Source of the DNA: Arachis hypogaea
Lineage: Eukaryota; Streptophyta; Magnoliopsida; Fabales; Fabaceae
Assembly (NCBI RefSeq): GCF_003086295.3
Contig: NC_092050.1
Span: 153,704,699 to 153,768,698 of the forward strand
DNA length: 64,000 nt
Direction of reading: 5' to 3'
The notes under the pieces are model-generated. The model made no database searches, was not told the origin of the DNA, and was given only the letters and a program-made list of their open reading frames with translations. The translations under genes were made by a program, and so were the position numbers. Below are positions 44,037-56,329 of this stretch, piece after piece (within the stretch, counting starts at the first letter, position 1; each line of letters begins with the position of its first letter).

Positions 44037-47000
44037 TTCTACCCCCCTTACAAAAATTTTCGACCTCGAAAATTGATATAAGATGGAAAAGATCTATACC
44101 AGCTTTACTTTTGCACACCTTATAAAAGAAAACAAATAGTTTCGGCATATACAATTTGAAATACCATGTGGCATGAATATAAGAAAAAAAAATGTGAAAT
44201 GAAATAGAAGCCAGAAAATAGGCTTGATGCAAAAGATTACACGGTTTTATCACACTATTAAACATGAGAAAGAAGTATAAAGTGATGCAAAAGTTACAAA
44301 ATAGGTTTGTGTCAAAAAGACGTGGTTAACATTCACACACACCCTTGTTCCCTTGATAAGACAAACACATATAGCGCTCTTCAACTTGTACCAAAATCTC
44401 CTTACCTTTCTCCTCAGATAACTCCCACTTCATAATTTCCTTATTCTGTTGCCCATATATAATATATCCATGGTAGCAACCAGTCTCACATCAAGACTTG
44501 TGATTTCAACTTTCCAAACTTCGGCATAACTTATCTTCACAACTTCTTGTAATGTTGCACACTTACAAGTTTCACATTCTGGGTCCACAATTCATGTTCC
44601 ATAGAGCTATATCTAGTAATCGCATGTAACATCGAAACAAGTTCGAATTTACTCAATGGGATACAAAAACTAGGAAGAGAACAAACATCACGGACAGTGT
44701 TCGAAAGAATTCAGAAGGATGCGTAGGATCGCAACTAAGCAAGGATATACAGAAACAGTGAAACATGCCAAAAAGAGAATCAATCGCATCTTAGCAAGGA
44801 AATCTAAATCAAGAAACTTTGATAGAACAATAAAGAAAAAGATGGTGTATAAAGTCAAAATAAATTTATGTTGAATCAAAGAAGTACGAAGTTCACAAGA
44901 AATGGCCACTAAAGTCAACGGCAATATTCACAAAGATTTAAAAGAATGATTAGGAACACAATCAAATAGGACACCCATCAATAATGGATAAAACTAAGAG
45001 AGAATCATTAAAAGCATAAATGCTGTCACATCAAATAAATTTAAGTTGAAACAAAAGATGCAGGGTTTATATATTGAAGATTAATAGGGGTTAGGGCAAA
45101 TGTTTTTTTTTTCTCAAGAATTTTAGAGGATACCTAGGTGCACAATCACGCAAGGATATGCATGAGCAAATGGAATGTGGTTGAAAGAGAATCGAATTGT
45201 ATTCGAAGGAAAAAAAATTTCCAAAGTGAAGGTCTCCTATAAAGTTAATACAGGAATAAGTGGTGCATTGCAAATAAGCAGGCTCAAACAACATAAGGAA
45301 GTTACTTGGGCCATATAAGGAAGTGCAGGCAAGATCTAGGGCTATCTTATCAAAAATTCAAAGAATGATTAGGGACAAGATCAGGTAGAAGAAGAATAAA
45401 ATCAAAACTTTTTCAAAGAAAATCCGGAACAAGAACTCTGGGAGAATACTACAAGACATAATGTATCACAACAAAGCAAGTTCAGATTTACATCAAGTTG
45501 TTACATAGTTCGTGTAGAGAAAAGCAAAGTCAACATCTATGTTGTCGATAATCTATAGGATGGCCAGCAGCATGATCAGATCGAGATATGTTTAAGAGAT
45601 GAAGAAAAAGAATCAAATCGCATTTCAATAAGAATTAAAATAAGGAACTTCCGATATGAAAGAAGAATGAAGGATATGTCAAATCACGCGGCACGATTAA
45701 AGCGCATACTTTGACACAAAGTAACTCGAAAAGAATACCTAACATTCTCAAACTTAACTATTACCATTACTTAAATAAAAGGAAAGGAGTTTAAAGAACT
45801 ATTTCTCACATGTTATAATTTCTAGCCCTATATGCACCATGCTCAATAACCACGCCACAAGATGTGACAACGCTAGATATTTTAACTCATGTCATGTTCA
45901 AGTACTAAGTCAAACACATTACTATCAGATGATATTCCAATAATAATAATAATAATAATAATTATTCAGAAAACACATCTCAAGAAAATAAAAAAAAAAT
46001 AGCCTACACTGCTGAAACAATAGAACAACATCAACAAAAGAGGTCAATTATATAACTAGTAAAAATAGCATACAACTACTATAATAATTTTCAAGAGAAA
46101 GTCAGAGAATACAAATAAAAATATGATCTTACTTCAAAACCTCCCGGTTTTTCACGTTAGAACTACCATGTTTACAAACATAGTCAATTCAGATGATGAG
46201 ATTCATTATATGCACGTCGGTTAAAAACATGTTCCATGTAGATTGCATATACTATCATCCACATGGCCTACAAAATCAAATGAGCAAAATAGATAAAATT
46301 TTTAGAACTAATATAATTATAAATAATTCTGTTAATTCGATTAATGAGTGCTTGGCAACTTGAAGATTGAACCATTTAATTTATTTACAGAATATTTTCC
46401 TGAAAATCATCTTATGTAATGATAAGTTTAAAATAGCAGGAAAGAATTAAAACCAAGTAAATCATTCTACTTTAAATCAACTTGGACAAGATTAGGCAAT
46501 CCACAAAGCTGTGATAGTCTACATGTAGTTGTACATACAATTGTTTCCAAACTCAACTTGTCAAATTTTAACCAAAGCAAATAATTTTTTTCATAAATTA
46601 AAGAGACATAATTAGATGAGAGAGGGAAGGAATTTAAGATATAAATAGAATGAAGTCCTAACTAAATTAAGGTACAACTGTCTGATTCTCTTTTAAGTGT
46701 TTTGAATTAGATGCGACAATTACAAACCAAGGTACAAAAGCAAAAATGACAGATCAATAGTTGATTTCATTAAACACCATATTCTATAGCAATAGCAAAT
46801 TAAGTGCCAAACTGACCCATTTATACTCCTCTTATGTATTATGTTTACATTGATTATATTGTCCAAACATGGAAAAAAAAAAGTAATAAGACTTGATAAT
46901 TTTTTTTCAATTATTGACAATTCTGAATTTCCATTAATGTCCAAATTCAGTACAACAGCTGATCAAAGGAAAGCAATAAATTTAAAGGGAAATAACAGGT

Positions 47001-48071
47001 AACAATGAAGCAAATACTTTTATTCAGCACACATACCAAAGTTGTTATGCATTTGAAATGTCGAATGTCCAAGATCCAAAAAGAAACAAAAGATAAATCA
47101 AGAACAAACAATTACATACACGGCAGTGAAAGAACTATTACATTGTGTTTAATGAAGATGGTTTAGCAAACCCAAATAGCAAGAAAAAAAAAAGTAAACT
47201 AAGGTCTATCTTATTATCTCCTATTTATCTTTAATTAAATTCAAATGACAAGCAAATTAAGATTTTAGAATGTTAATTAGTTCATCCTTACATAAAGTAA
47301 CAAGGTTTAATCATACACACGCAAATCAAAGCTCTATAAATCAAGGTTAATCACACACTGTATTTTTACTTCATAAAGAGGCAAAATAGCAGAACTAATA
47401 TAAAAAAAGATAGAATTTTAAAAATTAAACTAATACATATCCTGAGTAGAACAAGAAATCAATATCCAATAAGTAATTAATCAGAAATCAACATATGGAG
47501 AGAAGCACACAAAACTAAAAGAGAGACTTTACATAGCTACAGCGATGGTGGGAAGAGAAGATGTAGCAGTACAATTAGTAAGTCAACAAATCCATACAAT
47601 CGACAAATTCAAATGCAATTTTATAAAGGAATCAAATGGTAATTCACAACAAACATAGATCAAATCTTCTAAGTAATTCACAAATTATTGACATTAGGAA
47701 CCATAGAGAATAACACGAAAAAAAGATTACAGCACACATTCACAAAATCGGAGAAAATTAAAACTAGCTACGAGAGAAATCGCGAGCCGGAACCAAAGCT
47801 GAAGCCATTGCAAAAATACGTTCGAGAAAATCTACCAAAGGATAAGTAAAGATTGGGTACAAAACAACAGAAGCAGTAAAAAGCGGTAGAGGACGCATGA
47901 TCACAATAATTTGAGGACAACAATGACAGAGGACAAAGAGGACATTCCTATAGGCCTTTGATAGTGTCACAATGTGTACAAATAGGCGCGCTTCTATTTA
48001 TACAATTGTGATCCTACCATAGGACACTTGCTCCATATTACACAGATTAAACCTAAGCTCTGATACCACTC
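44037..48071. other. Non-coding internal region of the LTR element
   Basis: About 4 kb without a recognisable ORF. An (ata)n microsatellite lies at about 45940-45962. The PBS is at the right end and the polypurine tract at the left end. Confidence 0.8.
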
Positions 48072-50202
48072 TGTCACAGCCCGAAATGAGTCATGACTGG
48101 CGCTCGGGAAAAAGGGCTCCCTAGCAAGCCTAACAGATTCGAATATAAGATAAATAAAAATGTTACAAATAATTTTTGATAACTTTATACTTTCTAGAAT
48201 GAATAATTACATAATTTAACAAAAATAAATAAATAAATAAATATAGATGGATCCTGCCTGTGACATATGGAGCAGATGACGTCTAAGAACTCAACAAGGA
48301 ATAGAACCCATTGCAGATCATTACTCTTGAATAGAAAGGCTCACATAATCCAATACTTATTCCTGAAAAATATTTTTTTTAAAAAGGGGTGAGTTTTGCA
48401 ACTCAGTGACTAGACAGTATGTCTATAATTCACATGAGACCATCTAAACATTATTATGAAAATAATTTTAGTTAGAAAATAATAATTTATATGAATAAGT
48501 GAATCAATAAGGGAGTTCTCATACAGAAATCAAATCAAATAGTTCACACTTGGGCGGCTCCACCTCTAAGGGTAGCCCTTTCCTCTAGTGTGTCCGTACG
48601 GAATAACAGATCTAACGTGTGGCCTATACGTTAGGCTAGCAACACCCCTGCTAGCTGGAGTCTGAGTTAGATGCATCTAAGTTAACGTCATAACCACCGT
48701 TAACTACGGTTTTCTAATACGAGCCTCCCAAACCAATTCAAAACATATAATTTCAAATACAACAAATCTTTGATCTTTCAAATATATAAGGTATCGAATC
48801 AAATCAAATCATGTTATACTTTCTCATCAGAATCTTTTTCAATCATACTTTTTCAATTATAAGACATTTTAAACATATTTCACAATCCTTAAACCAAGTG
48901 AATACCAACAAATACTTCGATGCTTCAAAAACAGTATTCAAGTAAAATCAAATATTTTAGAATAAAACAAAAATTCATCAAAAATATATATAGTCTCAAA
49001 AACAGATATTCAAGTAAGATCAAACAATTTAAACTAATGCAAAACTTCATCAAAAAAAATATATATATGGTCTCATGTATAGTTCCGAAAGTATAAACTT
49101 CATAAAAACGAATTATTTAATTTTAATAAATCAAGTATTCCAATTCTAATCAATTTAAAATCGTTCAAGGCAAATATAGTGAGTATAATTCAGAGATCTT
49201 AATAGATATATATCAAAATAATTATAGATACACAATCAAACAATTATAAATGTAAAGTCTACTCACAACTTAGTCCCAAGGGACTGAAGATACCAAACCC
49301 GGGATACCAAACTAAAGGGTACGAAAGAGCGAAAAATTTGGACGGAGGCAGCAGCAGCTCCAATAGGCAACCAAAACAGCGAACAAAGGCACAACAGAAC
49401 AGAAGTGACGAGCGGCAGGCTAGAACGGGGGTGAAACAGAACTGACAGAGGTGTGAAACCCTTCCTACGACGTTTTCAAAGGGCAAGGATAATGGCGGAA
49501 CCAGTGGAGGAAGAATAGAGAATAGAGCACGGCCGGATAGGACAACAGCTTTCCGACAAGTTCTCCTCCGGTGGCGACCCAGCAGCTTAGCAACGAGCTC
49601 CTTCAGTGACGACGGCAACCACCGCGACAGCTCCAACAGCGACGGCAGTGTCACTGCTCTCTCTCTCTGCTCGATCTCTCTTTCCTCTGGTGTGCAATGG
49701 CGGCTTGGCGAGTTCGGCGGTGACGCGGTAGAGCGTGATGGCGGCGACGGCGACTTGGCAAGTGCGGTGACGGCGGCGACGAGGCCCACCAGCGCCGCTG
49801 CATCTTCTCCTTTCTTTCTCTCTCGGATATCACTCTCTCAGATCTCCCTCTCTTCTCATGTCAACAGCGGCGGCGACGGTGGCAGTAACACCCACCGCGC
49901 CGCCTCCCTCTTCTCTTTTCCCTTCACTGGTCTCCCATCACCTCTGCTCTCACCCTTTCCTTCTTCCCCTCTTCCTTTCCTTTTTTTTTATTCCCAGCTG
50001 CTGCTGTTAGGTGTGTGTGTGTTGCTGAAAAAGAAAGGGGGCTAGGGTTTCTTTGGGGTAAAGGGATAATTAGGTGTTAACTAGGGTTAGGGTTTGGTAA
50101 AAGAAATAAGGCTAGTATAGGAATTTTGATAAAATTAGAGGGTTGGATAGTAACAAAAAAAAATCAAATGTAAAAAGTTTAAAAAAAATTCAGGACATTA
50201 CA
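48072..50202 (-). repeat. 5' LTR of the non-coding LTR element
   Basis: It is about 99% identical to 41902-44036 by eye and is followed by the GTTCA duplication (50203-50207). Confidence 0.92.
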
Positions 50203-51534
50203 GTTCACCCTTATTATAGAAGGGAAAGCTTCCAAGGTTGAAACCGGTTCAACCAAGCCACCAACATCTTCTCCATCACACAGCCGGTTCGGACAGAGAG
50301 AAGAGAGAGAGAAAACCGAAACAAAGCTAACATGCAAGTACCTCTCTCAACCCTTCTCATCAAGCTTCATCAATCTGAACCCTTGATCTTGACTTTGGCT
50401 CCAAGAAAGAATTTCAACCCTTGATGATTCTCTGATCCTTGACAGCTGCTTCCTTTTCATATTTGCTTCTTCCTCCACGTAGTTACAGTAGCTACCTTCT
50501 GTCTTGGATGAACAAAAATGGAATTGAGCTTTGTCACAGAGATCTTCTTCTCTAACCAAGCCGATTGCTTCTACTTTTGGTATGAAGATCTTGAAGCTTC
50601 TTCTTCACATCTTGCTTTTAGTGGCAAAAATATTAGCCACTCCATGCTTCGGATATTCCTTTTGTAAAGGCCATCACCCTAGCCTTTTTCTTCTTCCTAT
50701 CTTCCCTAATAGTTTCTCTGATAACTTCAATCTTCTTCTTTCCTGTTGACATGACCAAAAAAGAGAGAGAAGAGAGAGAAGAGAGAAACGAAACTTTCAA
50801 AGGAAGTAATGAATGTTTTAAAACAAATTAATTTCCACTTTCATTCCCCTATGCATAAAGAAACGTGTAGAGTCATTTAATGCAACCAAATCAATTTTAA
50901 TTTTCCTTTTCAGTTACCAATGCATGAGTTTAATTGAATTAAAATTTGAATTTCATTTCACAAAAGGAGATTAGGTAACCGAATGAGAGCATGCTCCATT
51001 TCCTTTCTTTCTTCTTCAATTTCGGACCAAGACTTGTTGGTCTCTCAACAAAAATTAATTTGGGCTATTCACATGAAACTTGACCCAAATAAATTTGATG
51101 TCCATTTAAATGATTCAGCCATATAGTGTGGAATTATTTTTGCACAAGGACTGAATACTTTCTCATCACATTGGGCTTATGTGACTTTTGGCCCAATAAC
51201 AGAATCTGCACATTAAACAAAATTATTAAACAAACAATTTGAAGCATAAATCAAATTAATAATTTTTCTTAATTAATAATGTTTGATCATCATCATATTT
51301 CAAGTTTTTCAAACTCAACAGAGGCCTAGATTCAACTCCCGTTTTCTTAGTCACTGATATCCATCAATTGGTATCAGAACTTGATCTCAAAGAGATCAAG
51401 CTTCACAACTTGAAAGAAAGATCAGGATGACCAACAACATGAGATCCAACATAGTGGTTTATACTCTGACCGAAGGGCAATCAAACAACAGACCTCCATT
51501 TTTCAATGGAAAAAATTACGATTACTGAAAAGGT

Positions 51535-52160
51535 GTTTATTCAACTAATTCTTTTGTGCAAGTGTTGTAGGCAGAATTAGTTTCGAAAGATATAACAAGC
51601 TATAGCTTTACTAGTACTATTTGAACCACCAAAGATTGAGTTATTTACTTAGTTTGCATTGGTTGGCACTTGACAGGGTGAATACTAAAGAAAGAGATTA
51701 GGTGTTATTGAATAGAATGATAAGATGTGTATATTATGTAATAAGTTTGTTAAAACTGTTGTTCACTTGTTCAGTGGACTATTCTAGGTGCGCTCAAACA
51801 ACACGTTAAAAGTTGGATAAATATACCAGTGAAAAAGGTTGAGAAGAAGAGGTGGTTGATTGACTTTTTTGCTGTCATCTTGACAATTTGGCTAAAAAGG
51901 AATGATAAAATTTTAAGAATCAAGATTCAAGTGTGGTAAAAATTATTAACGGATTGTTTACAAGCTCTTATGAGTGGATTGGTGAAAAACCCTTTAGTTG
52001 TTGATGACTATGTCGGAGATGACTACGGATTTATTTTTGTTTCTTGTTGTTTGTTAGTTGTTGTTTCTTTTTTATTTGCTCCACTTTATTGTGATGAGCT
52101 CTTTACTTCAAAATATATATATATATTGTGGTAACATGTAATTAATTAGATAACTGACAA
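51535..52160 (+). mobile_element. LINE 3' fragment, decayed
   Basis: Broken translation gives zf-RVT-like 'MCILCNKFVKTVVHLFSG' (about 51727-51780) and tail sequence 'SYEWIGEKP'. The 3' UTR 'tttgctccactttattgtgatgagctctt' (52075-52103) is shared with the minus-strand LINE at 8222-8255. It ends in AT-rich and A-rich sequence near 52160. Confidence 0.78.
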
Positions 52161-53083
52161 AAAAAAAGGTCTTCACTTCTCACACGCTAGCTAGTTTTGC
52201 TTAAACTATTCACTCATTTTCTGTTTCTTAAATTATAATTGTAAAACAACTAAGTAAGACTAAAAGTAAACCGAGCTAAATCTAGCATGTCATTAAGCTC
52301 ACATTCAATTTACAAGCTCATGAGTTTAACTATTAATGAGTTAAACTCGAATTATCTCACGAGTTAGCTTTACTCATTTTCCAGTCTTACAAACAAGTTG
52401 CCTGGGGTGAACGATAACGTGTGGAATTTGTATGCCATAAGCAAGAAGAAATCGTGGTGGTGGACCCATATAGATGACTATTCTTGTAAAGATTACTTTT
52501 GAAATGGAAAGTCAAGAATTCATAGGTGATTACTTTTGAAAGATTTATGCTGCTCACAGAACTATACACTATGGTCCCATCTGATGTTGTGCTTTATGAA
52601 GTAAGAATAGTTCCAAGCTAAGCTTAAATTCTTATTCTTAATTTTTCTTTTGATTTGGTTGTTGCGTGTAATACATATAATAAACACCAAGTTTGCCAAA
52701 GGCTTCAAAATAAAAGAAAGTTGCAATACTCAATACAGCAGCAACTAATTGTTTAGCCAATGCAATCACTTGTTATATTCAGCAGGACAAATTAAAACTA
52801 CTAATCAAAACTCTTTTTACATATACTAATGATCTTATTAAATATTTATTAATTATAGTCACAAAAAAAAATATTTATTAATTACCGTTATAATAATGGT
52901 ATAATTTTTTTATATATAATAAGTTATATTATAGATATTATATATAGAGTTGTAAATTTTAATTTAAATGAGATAATTTTGGTTATTGTATTAGTTAATT
53001 TATTATTGTAAAATAAGAAAGTAATAATGATTGTGGACGTTAGAAATTAGAAACGCTATTATGTTGTCCAAAATGAATATAAA
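52161..53083. other. Detached piece of the TNL-cluster flank; otherwise AT-rich
   Basis: Positions 52422-52450 ('ggaatttgtatgccataagcaag') and 52507-52795 ('tggaaagtcaagaattcataggtg' to 'cacttgttatattcagcagg') match 15958 and 22637-22895. No gene is visible in 52800-53083. Confidence 0.6.
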
Positions 53084-53464
53084 CTAGAATAAGACATGCG
53101 CAATGTGCGGACGGTAAATTAATGATAGTATATAATAAATATTAAAAATGACTATATTTTATAGAATTAAATTAAATATGTGTAAACTAAGGTTAAATTT
53201 AAAAAATGTTTTGTTTAAAATAATTTGTAGTACAAAAGATTTGGATGTTAGAGTTGTACAAAGTGATATTTTTATTTAGTAATTTGATTTTTGCATTTGT
53301 TTTAGTTGATGGATTTAGTTTTCTTATGTGGCGCTCGTCCTCCTTTTTCTTTATTGGTTATTGTTAGAATTGTTGTTTTGTTCTTTCTGTTGAGTTTCTT
53401 GTGAATGCGTGTTCTTTATTAATTGTTGAGTTGTATGCACTTTCTTCTATTATATTGTTTGTAT

Positions 53465-54255
53465 TACCATGGTACAAAGAGTTTAGGAAAGAAATGAAGA
53501 ATTATTTAAAAAGTATTATTTTTGTTATTCATATTTCTCATTTTGTGATTACAAAGTTCTTACCAATATATAGACCAAGAGTACGCTAAGAGTACACTCG
53601 TTATGGGATAATATCCTAATAAATTACATTGATTTTTTTCTAATCTTCTTTCATATTTTTCTGATTTTGTTCTCTAAGTATGATATTCTTCGACTGTGAC
53701 GGACATCATCGCCGTTCAGGAACTTTAGAACGCAATCAGCATTAAACACCTCCATGAGCAACAGGTATTGCTCCTTCGCACGGCGAGAATTAGGCAAAAA
53801 ATGCCGCTTGAACCTACAATCATTGTAACATCTTTTGCGATATTTTCGGCAATGGGGACAACTCGCCATTGATGCGAGAGAGAGAACGATGATTGAGACG
53901 AGAGAGAAGACGGAAACCGGTTTGGAACTTATTATCGGAAAAGTGATGATCAGGTTCCAAAATTATTGCGTAGTATATTTGTAATTTGTAAAGAAATGGT
54001 TGATTTTGAGCCCCTAAAATCTAACTATGCTATGATACCATGTTACCATGGTACAAAGAGTTTATGAAAGAAATGAAGAATTATTTAAAAAGTATTATTT
54101 TTGTTATTTATATTTCTCATTTTGTGATTAGAAAGTTCTTACCAATATATAGACCAAGAGTACGCTAAGAGTACACTCGTTATGGAATAATATCCTAATA
54201 AATTACATTGATTTTTTTCTAATCTTCTTTGATATTTTCCTGATTTTGTTCCCTA
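53465..54255. repeat. Direct repeat (53465-53670 and 54049-54255) flanking the LBD fragment
   Basis: The two ~205-bp copies ('accatggtacaaagagttta' to 'cctgattttgtt') are about 95% identical. They bracket the 380-bp segment with the captured LOB sequence. Confidence 0.85.
53651..53869 (-). pseudogene. Captured LOB-domain (LBD/ASL) fragment, 72 aa
   Basis: The frame starts MASCPHCRKYRKRCYNDC and has the LOB zinc-binding block CX2CX6CX3C at C4, C7, C14 and C18. Next come 'RFKRHFLP' in place of the usual 'FAPYFP', and 'LMEVFNADCVLKFLN', which matches the 'HRVFGASNVTKLL' region. The conserved Gly-Ala-Ser block is thus altered to Asn-Ala-Asp, and the C-terminal coiled-coil part of the domain is cut short after 'RRISYLENKIRKI'. 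LBD proteins are plant DNA-binding regulators of organ boundaries. The fragment lies between direct repeats inside a Helitron, with no visible promoter. I read it as a captured partial gene, though the frame is still open. Confidence 0.8.
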
Positions 54256-54556
54256 ATTATGATATTCTAATAGTTTGTTCCATCTTTGCAAGTATGTTTT
54301 TCTTCCGAAGATGTGTCTTGAATTTGTATGGTTTTTTTTTTCTTAATCTCTTGATGTACTTTTTCTCGTTATGGAATAATATCCTAATAAATTAGATTGA
54401 TTTTTTTCTAATCTTCTTTGATATTTTCCTGATTTTGTTCCCTAATTATGATATTCTAATAGTTTGTTCCATCTTTGCAAGTATGTTTTTCTTCCGAAGA
54501 TGTGTCTTGAATTTGTATGATTTTTTTTTTCTTAATCTCTTGATGTACTTTTTCAA
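54176..54556. repeat. Tandem duplication of about 190 bp
   Basis: 54176-54365 and 54366-54556 repeat each other nearly exactly ('ctcgttatggaataatatcc' through 'cttgatgtactttttc'). Confidence 0.9.
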
Positions 54557-55249
54557 TGACGTCTACAATAAAAAGAACAAAAATGTGTAGATTTTTTTTT
54601 GAATAAATAATTTTTAATAAGAATAATTAAAATAGTATAAAACGAAATTACCTGTTAGTATTTTTCTTTGACCCACTCTGTCAGACAATGTTTCAAGTGA
54701 TGCAAATTTAAAATAGTCTTGGAAAATGTTCAAATTGGATCTTTAATTTCTTTCACAACAATTGTGAGTAAAAAGTTTGCTTTCATTATACCTTTAATTG
54801 GCCTATACAAATTATTTATATCTTCTATTTTTAATTTTTTTTATAGTATTATAGACTTTTCCTTCCCTGCAGTGTTAGTAAATTATAGTTCATAATTAGT
54901 TAAAAAAGAATAATGAATATCATATTAAAAGAAGTATAATTTTAACGATATTAAAATACAATTATATATAAAGTATTATAAAATAATATAAAAAGTATAA
55001 AAAACAAAAATAATTAAAGTATTTTTTCGTAAATTCAATTTAAAAATATAATAAATATGTTTGTTTGTACCTTTTTATTTAATATAATCATTTTTAAGCA
55101 AAGAGACTCTTCTTCATTTGTGGGTGTTAATGTTTCCCTTAGATGAACCACGCGAACTTTGATAAACTAATTGTCTTTTTGTTTGGTGATATTGTCCAAA
55201 GAATGATGTTCCATTGAGTAAGTTTGAGATGTTGTGTAGTTTGAAAATG

Positions 55250-56166
55250 AATTTTTTGTGCTAAATTTGATGTCATTTGAAGAAATAGTGATAAGAGACT
55301 TATATAAGTAATTCAAATAGTATGGAATTTTAATATTTGTAACCTAAAATTTATTATGATTAATAATATTATTATTACATTTGTAATATGAATGTTTATT
55401 ATATTTAATGAGTTATTTATAGAAATTAATAAATTAATTATTAGAGTTATAAATTTATTGCATTGTTTATAACGGTGAGATATAATAAATATATGGATAT
55501 GGATTCAATGTCTTTGTAGATTACAAATTTGATTACAAATTTGTGTGTATATTATTTGGCAAAAATTGAGTGGTTAATATTTTGCCAAGTAAGCGTTGTT
55601 GCTGACATGACATTAGTAGAAAGAAAAAGATGTTTTAAAAGTAATATGGGTAAACTTATGTGTCTACTTTTAAATATTAAGAATAGATAGATTTGTGCTA
55701 AATTTGATGTCATTTGAAGGAATAGTGACAAGAGACTTATATAAGTAGTTCAAATAGTATGAAATTTGAATATTTATAACGTAAAATTTATTATGATTAA
55801 TAATATTATTATTTCATTTGTAATATGAAAGTTTATTATATTTAATGAATTATTTATAGAAATTAATAAATTAATTATTGGAGTTATAAATTTATTGTAT
55901 TGTTTATAATGGTGAGATTTGATAAATATATAGATATGGATTCAATATCTTTGTAGGTTACAAATTTGATTACAAATTTTTGTATATTTTATTTTATTTT
56001 TTTGCTGATTTGAAAATAATATTTGATTTGGCAAAAATTGAGTAGTTGATTATAATATTTTGCCAAGTAAGTGATGTTACAGACATAATATTAGTAGAAA
56101 GAAAAAGACATTTTAAAAGTAATGTAGGTAAACTTATGTATCTACTTTTATATATTAAGAATAGAT
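55250..56166. repeat. Tandem duplication of the Helitron 5' terminal region
   Basis: 55250-55690 and 55691-56166 are collinear ('gtgctaaatttgatgtcatttgaa' to 'attaagaatagatag') at roughly 90% identity. Each ends in the same Helitron 5' terminus, so the element has two 5' ends in tandem. Confidence 0.88.
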
Positions 56167-56169
56167 AGT

Positions 56170-56305
56170 TAATATAAAATCAGTTACCAAAGTCAGCCAC
56201 TAATATAAAATACAAGTTGAAATACACAAATATACATTAAAAATAAATTAAACCACACATATATTGATGAATGATTTTAGTAGCTAATTTTGATGTACGA
56301 ATAAC
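56170..56305. mobile_element. Small MITE, second copy
   Basis: It shares 'aaagtcagccactaatataaaata', 'acacattaaaaataaattaaa' and 'gtagctaattttgatgtac' (with variation) with the MITE at 38975-39145. It adjoins the Helitron 5' end. Confidence 0.6.
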
Positions 56306-56329
56306 ATTGATAATAATTATTAGAGTGAA

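Larger units (their letters stand above)
41902..50202 (-). mobile_element. Non-coding LTR retrotransposon (LARD-like), 8.3 kb
   Basis: LTRs at 41902-44036 and 48072-50202 (about 2.13 kb) start TGTCACAGCCCG and end GGACATTACA. It is flanked by GTTCA. The minus-strand PBS TGGTATCAGAGCTTAGGT (48051-48068) and a polypurine tract AAGGGGGGTAGAA (minus, 44038-44050) set the orientation. The 4-kb internal region (44037-48071) is AT-rich with stops in all frames and no gag or pol motif. It must depend on another element's proteins. About a dozen substitutions plus a few homopolymer changes separate the LTRs. The LTR ends and PBS suggest a Ty3-gypsy relative; that is inference. The 175-aa ORFs in the LTRs are non-genic. 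Confidence 0.92.
41175..51530 (+). mobile_element. Truncated Ty1-copia (SIRE-type?) LTR plus gag start, split by a nested element
   Basis: The LTR runs from TGATGGTAATCAATGGC (41175) to CTGATATCCATCA (51366). Positions 41902-50202 are a later insertion, so the LTR itself is about 1.88 kb. A PBS follows ('attggtatcagaac', 51367-51380), and then at 51427 a gag start reads MTNNMRSNIVVYTLTEGQ...PPFFNGKNYDY before a stop (TGG to TGA is likely). Pol and the 3' LTR are absent. A LINE fragment begins directly after. The LTR ends are mutually inverted over about 40 bp. Confidence 0.82.
53084..56165 (-). mobile_element. Helitron with captured LOB-domain fragment
   Basis: The minus-strand 5' end is A|TCTATTCTTAATATATAAAA at 56165. 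The minus-strand 3' end is a hairpin-forming CGCA-CAT-TGCG, then 14 nt ending in CTAG (53084-53087), followed by T. Insertion between A and T and the CTAG terminus with an upstream GC-rich hairpin are Helitron features. A second, tandem 5' terminus lies at 55687. No Rep/helicase is encoded. It carries an LBD fragment (53651-53869) and three sets of internal duplications. Confidence 0.72.
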
